A stretch of 64,000 nucleotides of DNA from Parafrankia sp. EUN1f (GTDB taxonomy: Bacteria > Actinomycetota > Actinomycetes > Frankiales > Frankiaceae). The first letter of the stretch is position 1. Every line of letters starts with the position of its first letter. The stretch is from the NCBI RefSeq assembly GCF_000177675.1, contig NZ_ADGX01000013.1, positions 1 to 64,000 on the forward strand, read 5' to 3'. Both the position numbers and the translations under genes were made by a program. Shown piece after piece: positions 57,956 through 64,000 of the stretch. Under the pieces are notes generated by a model. The model worked only from the letters and a program-made list of their open reading frames with translations. It made no database searches and was not told the DNA's origin.

Positions 57956-59038
57956 ATGTCCCTCGGAAACACCGCCGTCGCGCCGCCCCGTGAGGGGGCT
58001 CTGCCCCGACGTCGCGACATCGTCGCGACATCGCCGTTTCTGCGCGCCGCGGCCGGGGACCGCCCGGACCGGGTCCCGGTCTGGTTCATGCGGCAGGCCG
58101 GTCGGGTGCTGCCCGAATACCGTGCGCTGCGCGCCAACACGGCGATGCTCGACTCCTGCCGGAACCCGGACCTGGTCACCGAGATCACGCTGCAGCCGAT
58201 CCGTCGGTTCCGCCCCGACGCGGCCATCTTCTTCTCCGACATCGTGCTGCCACTCGCCGCGGTCGGCGTGGACGTCGACATCGTCGCCGGGGTGGGCCCC
58301 GTGGTGGCCCACCCGATCCGCGCCCGGGCCGACCTGGACATCCTGCGTCCGCTCGAACCGGACGACGTGCCCTACGTGCAGACGGCCGTGGGCTCGCTGA
58401 TCCGCGAGCTCGGCACGACACCGCTGATCGGTTTCGCGGGCGCCCCGTTCACCCTGGCCAGCTACCTCATCGAGGGAGGGCCGAGCCGCAGCCACATCAA
58501 GACCAAGGCCCTGATGTACTCCGAGCCCGAACTGTGGCACGACCTGCTCGGCCGGCTGGCCGACATCACCGCGGCGTTCCTGCGGGTGCAGGTCGACGCC
58601 GGCGCGGACGCCGTCCAGCTGTTCGACTCGTGGGCCGGCGCGCTCAGCGAGGACGACTACCGGCGCTACGTGGCCCCGCACAGCTCCCGGGTGCTGGCGG
58701 CCTTCGCCGACGACGGCATCCCGCGGATCCACTTCGGCGTCAACACCGGGCAGCTGCTCGGCGCGATGGGCGAGGTCGGCGCGGACGTCGTCGGGGTCGA
58801 CTGGCGGGTCCCGCTGGACGAGGCCGTCAAGCGCATCGGCCCCGGCCGGTCCGTGCAGGGCAACCTCGACCCCGCCGCGGTCTTCGCGCCGGGCGACCTG
58901 CTGGCCGAGAAGGTGCGCGATGTCTGCCACCGCGGCGCCGCGGCGCCCGGCCACATCTTCAACCTCGGCCACGGCGTGCTGCCGGAGAGCGACCCGGGCG
59001 TGCTGGCGCACATCGTGGACCTCGTCCACCAGTTCTGA
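57956..59038 (+). CDS. hemE: Uroporphyrinogen decarboxylase
   Basis: HemE (360 residues) converts uroporphyrinogen III to coproporphyrinogen [20 protein letters not shown] carries the substrate-binding Arg pair, [13 protein letters not shown] the active-site Asp, and [17 protein letters not shown] the second signature; FNLGHGVLP is at the end. ATG 57956 gives about 25 extra N-terminal residues. It begins the hemE-hemY-hemQ set; hemY starts 276 bp later. Confidence 0.97.
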   Translation: MSLGNTAVAPPREGALPRRRDIVATSPFLRAAAGDRPDRVPVWFMRQAGRVLPEYRALRANTAMLDSCRNPDLVTEITLQPIRRFRPDAAIFFSDIVLPLAAVGVDVDIVAGVGPVVAHPIRARADLDILRPLEPDDVPYVQTAVGSLIRELGTTPLIGFAGAPFTLASYLIEGGPSRSHIKTKALMYSEPELWHDLLGRLADITAAFLRVQVDAGADAVQLFDSWAGALSEDDYRRYVAPHSSRVLAAFADDGIPRIHFGVNTGQLLGAMGEVGADVVGVDWRVPLDEAVKRIGPGRSVQGNLDPAAVFAPGDLLAEKVRDVCHRGAAAPGHIFNLGHGVLPESDPGVLAHIVDLVHQF

Positions 59039-59314
59039 TGGCCCCTCCGGGGGATCGCCCGGACGGGCCGGCAGACGCGCCCGGCGGCGTGGCCGTGGCG
59101 GGTACCGGGACGGACACCCGTGGGGAAGGGCCGCCCGCGAGGGCGAGCGGTGTGCTGAGGAGACCCGCGGCACCGCGGAACCGGATCCACCGACAAGACT
59201 GAAGGTCGACCGCGGCACCCGACGGGTCCGTCAGCGCGAGGCCGCCGCCTTCGCGCTCGACGGACACACGTCGGAGGCGGCCGGACCGGTGACGGCTGAA
59301 GGGGCTGGAGACAC

Positions 59315-60727
59315 GTGCGGGTCGTGATCATTGGTGGGGGCATCGCGGGCCTGGCGGCCGCGAACGCTCTGGCGGGCAAGGCCGAGGTCACCGTGATCGA
59401 GGCTGGTGACCGGGTCGGCGGCAAGCTGCGCACGACCCCGATCGAGGGGCTCGCCGTGGAGGAGGGCGCGGAGTCCTTCCTGATGCGCGTGCCGGAGGGG
59501 CTGCGGCTGGCGCGGCACGTCGGTCTCGGGCACGCGATCGTCCATCCGGCCACGACCGCCGCCGCGCTGTGGGTGGGTGGCCGGCGTCGACCGATCCCGC
59601 CCAACACACTGCTGGGCGTCCCCACGGACGCCCTCGGCCTGGTGCGGTCGCGGGTGCTCTCGCCGTGGGGGCTGCTGCGGGCCGCCGCCGATCTGGTGCT
59701 GCCACGGACGACGCTGCCCGACGATCCGACGGTGGGCGGCTACGTCGGTGCCAGGGTGGGGCGGGAGATCGTCGACCGGCTGGTCGATCCGCTGCTGGGC
59801 GGGGTGTACGCCGGCCGGGCCGACGCGCTCTCGCTGCAGGCGACCGTGCCCCAGCTCACCCCGATCGCGACGGAGGACCGGTCGCTGCTGCTCGGCGCGC
59901 ACCGGGTGCGGGCACGGACCGGCCCGGCACCGGCGCACACGCCGGTGTTCGCCTCGCTGCGCGGCGGGCTCGGCGCGTTCGCGCAGCGGGTGTCCGACAC
60001 CAGCGGCGCGACCGTACGTACCGGCCTGATGGCCCGCGAGCTGCGGCAGACCTCGGATGGCTGGCAGGTGCGCTGCGAACCGATCGGCGGTGGGGAGGCC
60101 CCGCCTCCGTTCGCCGCCGATGCGGTGATCATCGCGGTGCCGGCGGGCGCGGCGCGGGACCTGCTCTCCCCGATCGCGCCGCACGCGGCGGCGCCGCTGG
60201 CCGGCGTGCCGTACGCGTCGGTGGGCCTGGTCACCCTGCTCTACCGGGGGGTGACGCCGCCCGCGGGCAGCGGGCTGCTGGTGCCGTCCCGAGCCGGATT
60301 GTCGATCAAGGCCGTGACCTACATGTCCGCGAAATGGCCGCACGTGGCCGCTGGCAGTGATCTCACGGTCGTGCGGGCCAGCGTCGGCCGTGCCGGCGCC
60401 GAGGGCGAGCTGCGGCGCGGCGACACCGAGCTGATCGGGGTGGTCGCGGCGGAGGTCGCCCAGGTGACCGGGATGATCGCACGTCCCGTCGCCGGCCGGG
60501 TCAGCCGTTGGGGAGGTGCGCTGCCGCAGTACCTGCCGGGCCACCTGGGCCGGATCGCGGCCGTTCGCCGGGCGTTGCCCGCAGGTCTCGCGCTCGCCGG
60601 CGCGGGCTACGACGGGGTCGGCATCCCCGCGTGCATCCGGTCCGGGGAGGCCGCCGCGGCGGCGGTGGCCGTCGGGCTGCCCGCCGGAGGCGCGGCGGCG
60701 ACGGAGTCGGAGCCGGCGGGAGCCTGA
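59315..60727 (+). CDS. hemY: Coproporphyrinogen III / protoporphyrinogen oxidase (HemY/CgoX type)
   Basis: A 470-residue FAD flavoenzyme. VVIIGGGIAGLAAANAL binds FAD at the N-terminus, then DRVGGKLRTTPIEGLAVEEGAESFL (core GLAVEEGAESFL), and a C-terminal VGIPACIRSGEAAA closes the FAD site. In Gram-positive bacteria with hemQ this enzyme makes coproporphyrin III from coproporphyrinogen III. GTG 59315 has GGGGCTGGAG upstream. It lies between hemE and hemQ. Confidence 0.95.
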   Translation: MRVVIIGGGIAGLAAANALAGKAEVTVIEAGDRVGGKLRTTPIEGLAVEEGAESFLMRVPEGLRLARHVGLGHAIVHPATTAAALWVGGRRRPIPPNTLLGVPTDALGLVRSRVLSPWGLLRAAADLVLPRTTLPDDPTVGGYVGARVGREIVDRLVDPLLGGVYAGRADALSLQATVPQLTPIATEDRSLLLGAHRVRARTGPAPAHTPVFASLRGGLGAFAQRVSDTSGATVRTGLMARELRQTSDGWQVRCEPIGGGEAPPPFAADAVIIAVPAGAARDLLSPIAPHAAAPLAGVPYASVGLVTLLYRGVTPPAGSGLLVPSRAGLSIKAVTYMSAKWPHVAAGSDLTVVRASVGRAGAEGELRRGDTELIGVVAAEVAQVTGMIARPVAGRVSRWGGALPQYLPGHLGRIAAVRRALPAGLALAGAGYDGVGIPACIRSGEAAAAAVAVGLPAGGAAATESEPAGA

Positions 60728-60829
60728 GCGCCGGCGGGAGCCTGAGCGCCTGCCGGGGTCCGGGAGCACCCCGCGCGGTGGTGGGCGGTGACCACTCGCC
60801 ACCGGGCGGCTGGGGTGGACAATGGTGTC

Positions 60830-61567
60830 ATGTCAACAGGCGACGACGTCCAGCGCGGCGGTACCTCACCGCAGCACAGTGGTGCCTCCTCGGCGCGGGA
60901 GCTCAACGACGAACTGCTCTACACCGGTTGGTCGGTCTTCGCTGCCCGGCGTCCGCTGCCCGCGGACCGTGCGGAGATCGTCACAGAGGTCACCGCGCTC
61001 CTTGAGGGTGCGCTGGCCAAGGACGTGTACACCCGCGGTATCTACGAGATCTCCGGCTACCGGGCCGATGCCGACGTGATGATCTGGTGGACCTCGCCGA
61101 ATCCGGATCTTCTGCAGGAGACCTACCAGCGGTTTCGGCAGACCGCTCTGGGGCGCTGCCTGGAGCCGGTCTGGTCCTCGGTGGGTCTGCACCGGCCGGC
61201 CGAGTTCAACCGGAACCACATTCCGGCGTATGTCCGCCGGGAGGACCCGCGCGACTACATCTGCGTCTATCCGTTCAACCGTTCGCTCGAGTGGTATCTG
61301 CTTCCCGACTACGAGCGGCGCGGCCTGCTCGCCGAGCACGGGATGATGGGCCGCGAGTACGAGGATGTTCGCGCGAACACGGTCGCGGCATTCGGTCTCG
61401 GTGACTACGAGTGGCTGCTTGCCTTCGAGGCCGACGAGCTGCACCGGATCGTGGACTGCATCCGCCACCTTCGTGCCAGTGCGACGCGGCGTCATACCCG
61501 ACTCGAGACGCCGTTCTACAGCGGGGCACGCAAGCCCCTCGCGGATGTCGTCGCGGCGCTTCCGTAG
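60830..61567 (+). CDS. hemQ: Coprohaem decarboxylase (chlorite dismutase fold)
   Basis: HemQ (245 residues) makes the final step of the coproporphyrin-dependent haem path, decarboxylating coprohaem to haem B with peroxide. YTGWSVFAARRPLP starts the domain, RGIYEISGYRADADVMIWW follows, the catalytic Tyr is in YICVYPFNRSLEWYLLP, and the proximal His in GLLAEHGMMGREY. ATG 60830 follows GACAAT by 6 nt, so it may be leaderless. Its presence shows that this organism uses the Gram-positive haem route. Confidence 0.96.
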   Translation: MSTGDDVQRGGTSPQHSGASSARELNDELLYTGWSVFAARRPLPADRAEIVTEVTALLEGALAKDVYTRGIYEISGYRADADVMIWWTSPNPDLLQETYQRFRQTALGRCLEPVWSSVGLHRPAEFNRNHIPAYVRREDPRDYICVYPFNRSLEWYLLPDYERRGLLAEHGMMGREYEDVRANTVAAFGLGDYEWLLAFEADELHRIVDCIRHLRASATRRHTRLETPFYSGARKPLADVVAALP

Positions 61568-62449
61568 CGGGATGAAGGCCTCGTCACATTCCTGCGCAGG
61601 CGGACCCATACCGCCTGTGTGACACGAGAGGTCGGCACCTGCCCGGGCGCCCCCACCCGTCCGGCAGGCGCCGACCGCCCCGTTGCTGCCCCCACGGCCA
61701 GGTGACGGAGTCGACCTGGGCGGGCAGAGCCCACCGATCTCCGGGGGCCCCGTCGGGGCCCGGGTGATCGATGGTCGGCGGCCGGGTGCGCCCCGGACCG
61801 GCCATGACTGACAGTAGCATCGCCGTGAGTTTCTGTCTGCTACTCGTCAATGCGTGGAGCCGCAGGGTAGGTGCAGCGCACCGTATTTCGGGTGATCGGA
61901 CGTCTGTTTCACACAGCGTTACTGGCTGGTAATTCGACTGTCGTCACTGTTGGTTACCAGTGTTCCGGTGGGGTCTGTCGGCCAGCTGTCGTGAAGAAGG
62001 CGTTCGGGCTGGGCGGGGCGATGGTCCGCTGTGGTGCGCGTGCCGGTAACGTGGCCGCCTGACCATCGAGCGCCGCATGTCGAGGCTGGCGCGGGCCGCC
62101 GTCGGCCCAGGCCGGGACGCAGGTTTCGTGTCGGTTGCCCAGACCGTGCGCGCCAGACCTGTCGCGACGTCCGCGCGGCTGCCCGGGTCACACGATCGCT
62201 GGAGGGCGGAGTCGGTGAAGCCGCGAGTGGACAGGCCAGTGGGGAATACGCGCCCGGCAGCCGCCGGGGCGTGGGGGGCCGCGCCCGCGCGTACCGACTA
62301 CAGGACCGGACGTGTATGAGTGAACCGCTACACCGGCAGGTGAGTCCTGATCGACAATTGGCCCGGCGGGGGGGTACCTGGGGGGTCGTCGCCGCGCGCC
62401 CGGTCCGTCGATCAGAACTGACATGCCGAAGGCCAGGGGGGGTCCTGCA
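61568..62449. other. Gene-free region upstream of the glycosylphosphotransferase
   Basis: About 880 bp with locally lower GC around 61800-61990. It carries an inverted repeat CTGGTAA/TTACCAG (61926-61960). Short open frames here lack ribosome sites and similarity. It probably serves as a long control region for the polysaccharide gene(s) to the right. Confidence 0.5.
61919..61960. promoter_or_regulatory. Inverted repeats in the control region of the polysaccharide gene
   Basis: TTACTGGCTGGTAA (61919-61932) is a TTAC/GTAA palindrome; its right half CTGGTAA is complemented exactly by TTACCAG at 61954-61960. The three half-sites within 42 bp suggest a regulator-binding cluster, about 490 bp before the gene. 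Confidence 0.35.
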
Positions 62450-64000
62450 GTGACGGATGTGTCCGGGGGAACAAGATCATCTGGGGGTGGGCGGCGGCGG
62501 TCTGACGAGCCCAGGCCGTCCGGCAGCCCGTGGCCGGCCAGCGCGACGGGCGTGGTGCCCCAGGTTCGCGACTACTACGACCAGGACGAGCGCGGCTACG
62601 GCGAGCCTGGTTACGACGAGCGCGGTTACGAGCGCGGCTACTACTACGACGAGGACGGCCCGGGGCGCGCCGGGCCTTCGGCACGCCACGACTGGGCGGC
62701 CGCACCGGCCCCGCCGGCGTGGCCGGTTCCGCGGGTCGGGCCGGACGGGCCGGTCGGGCCGCGAGGGTTCGGCGGGCCGGAGCGTCCCGCAGGCGGGCGC
62801 CACGCAGGCGGGCGCCACGCCGGCCCGGGGGCCGAGCAGTTCGCGTTCTCGCAGGTCCAGTCGTCCGATCCGAAGAACTACCGCGCGCAGGTCGGCTGGG
62901 AACGTCGCTACGTGCGCTTGCTGGTGCTCTTCGACGCGGTCGCCTGTGTGGTCTCGGTGGGCCTCGCCTACTTCGTGCGTTTCGGTGACATCGTCGAGTT
63001 CGACACCAAGCCCGTCTCGTCGACGCCCTACATCGTGATGACGGTCCTGCTGCCGCTGGCCTGGGTGCTGTCGATGTCGCTCAACCGGGCCTACGAGAGC
63101 AGGTTCCTCGGCGGCGGATCCGAGGAGTTCCGGCGGGTCGTGAACGCCGCGGCCAGGCTCACGGCGCTGGTGGCGGTCGCCTCGTACGCCACCAAGGCGG
63201 AGATCGCCCGAAGCTACGTGCTCATCGCTTTCCCGGCCGCGACACTGCTGTCGGTCGCGGGGCGCTCCGCCGGGCGCGGCATCCTGCACAGGATGCGGCG
63301 CCAGGGGCGTTGTCTGCACCGGGTGCTGGTCGTGGGTGCGGGTGAGTCCGCGGCCACCCTGGTCCGGCTCGCGCAGCGTGACCCCACCACGGGCTGGTCG
63401 GTCGTCGGGGTCTGCCTGGACCGGCTGCCCGGCCGGCACAGCCACGACCGACCCGAGCGCAGCGGCTTCGACCTGCTCGGTGTCCCCATCGTCGGCACTT
63501 CGGAGAACCTGCACACCGCCATTCAGGCGACGCACGCGACCACGGTCGCGATCGGCCCCCAGATGGATGGCGAGACGCTGCGACGGGTGCTGTGGGCGCT
63601 GGAGGGAAGCGATGTGGACGTCCTGGTCAGCTCCGCGCTGACCGACGTGACGGGCCCGCGGATCTCCATCCGGCCGGTCGCAGGCCTGCCGCTGCTGCAC
63701 ATCGAGGAGCCCGAGCTCAGCGGGACACGGCGGCTGATGAAGATGGCCTTCGACCGTTTCGTCGCCACCGTCGCGATCCTGATCTTCTCGCCGCTCCTGA
63801 TCGGGCTGGGCCTGGCGGTGCGGCTGACCAGCCGTGGCCCGGCCATCTTCAAGCAGACGCGGGTCGGCCGCGGCGGTGCCGAGTTCCGGATGTACAAGTT
63901 CCGATCGATGTACGTCGACGCCGAGGCGCGCAAGGCGGAGCTGGAGTCCCACAACGAGCGGGCCGAGGGCCTGCTGTTCAAGATGCGCGACGACCCGCGG
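62450..64000 (+). CDS. Exopolysaccharide polyprenyl glycosylphosphotransferase (WbaP/CpsE type), cut by window edge
   Basis: 517 codons are seen and the frame is still open at the last base. After a ~145-residue polar N-terminus with YDERGY repeats come four or five membrane helices ([20 protein letters not shown] onward), a CoA-binding-like NAD(P) domain ([19 protein letters not shown]), and the start of the catalytic bacterial sugar-transferase domain: [21 protein letters not shown], then [20 protein letters not shown]. Such enzymes load the first sugar-phosphate on undecaprenyl phosphate. GTG 62450 has AGGGGGG upstream. It probably opens a polysaccharide cluster outside the window. Confidence 0.93.
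   Translation, partial: MTDVSGGTRSSGGGRRRSDEPRPSGSPWPASATGVVPQVRDYYDQDERGYGEPGYDERGYERGYYYDEDGPGRAGPSARHDWAAAPAPPAWPVPRVGPDGPVGPRGFGGPERPAGGRHAGGRHAGPGAEQFAFSQVQSSDPKNYRAQVGWERRYVRLLVLFDAVACVVSVGLAYFVRFGDIVEFDTKPVSSTPYIVMTVLLPLAWVLSMSLNRAYESRFLGGGSEEFRRVVNAAARLTALVAVASYATKAEIARSYVLIAFPAATLLSVAGRSAGRGILHRMRRQGRCLHRVLVVGAGESAATLVRLAQRDPTTGWSVVGVCLDRLPGRHSHDRPERSGFDLLGVPIVGTSENLHTAIQATHATTVAIGPQMDGETLRRVLWALEGSDVDVLVSSALTDVTGPRISIRPVAGLPLLHIEEPELSGTRRLMKMAFDRFVATVAILIFSPLLIGLGLAVRLTSRGPAIFKQTRVGRGGAEFRMYKFRSMYVDAEARKAELESHNERAEGLLFKMRDDPR

Noticed and set aside
61871-62062. 63-residue open frame MQRTVFRV..
   Set aside because: No ribosome site or similarity; it overlaps the inverted repeats of the polysaccharide control region.

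Overview
The window is very GC-rich (about 70% or more by eye) and carries marker genes of a sporulating, filamentous actinobacterium: whiA, an SsgA-like protein, rbpA, opcA, the dut-DUF3710-OB-fold-DUF3159-TrkA string, and a coproporphyrin-type haem set (hemE, hemY/cgoX, hemQ). Gene order and style (many GTG starts, many leaderless promoters, abundant 15-20 bp tandem repeats) suggest Frankia or a close relative. The genus is an inference from content; no search was possible.

Layout. 0-2.5 kb: tail of an IS transposase, a hexanucleotide microsatellite, a GT2 glycosyltransferase and an MBL-fold hydrolase. 3-12.3 kb: uvrA behind a candidate SOS box, an ssgA-like gene, then the overlapping block uvrC-rapZ-yvcK-whiA. 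12.5-20.9 kb: glycolytic genes gap-pgk-tpiA, secG, a peptide-binding lipoprotein, rbpA, a Ser/Thr kinase and a SHOCT membrane protein. 21-25.9 kb (minus strand): oxidative pentose-phosphate operon tal-zwf-opcA-pgl, with pgl frameshifted. 26.6-27.8 kb: ctaB. 28.5-32.6 kb: an accessory three-gene cluster of Fe(II)/2-oxoglutarate oxygenase, SAM methyltransferase and carnitine-type acyltransferase. 32.6-37.6 kb: inositol monophosphatase, valS, gamma-carbonic anhydrase-like protein, DUF4235. 37.9-46.1 kb: dut, DUF3710, OB-fold protein, DUF3159, two TrkA proteins, a KimA-like permease and a TRAM RNA methyltransferase. 47-50.3 kb: dxs and a YbhN-like membrane protein. 50.5-54 kb: fadB-fadA. 54.6-61.6 kb: RNase D, DUF3000, DUF3817, hemE, hemY, hemQ. 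62.4 kb to the end: a truncated polyprenyl glycosylphosphotransferase. From dut to hemQ the order follows, as I recall it, the M. tuberculosis Rv2697c-Rv2676c region.

Three observations stand out. (1) A dispersed family of hairpins (at 0.45, 27.9, 28.0, 37.1, 54.35 and 54.43 kb) keeps its framework while its stem bases change in both arms together; one copy abuts the IS end. (2) The accessory cluster at 28.5-32.6 kb has the enzymes expected for hydroxylating, methylating and O-acylating a carnitine-like small molecule. (3) Four genes carry five frameshifts that each look like one base lost from a G/C homopolymer, which points to sequencing error rather than five independent pseudogenisations.
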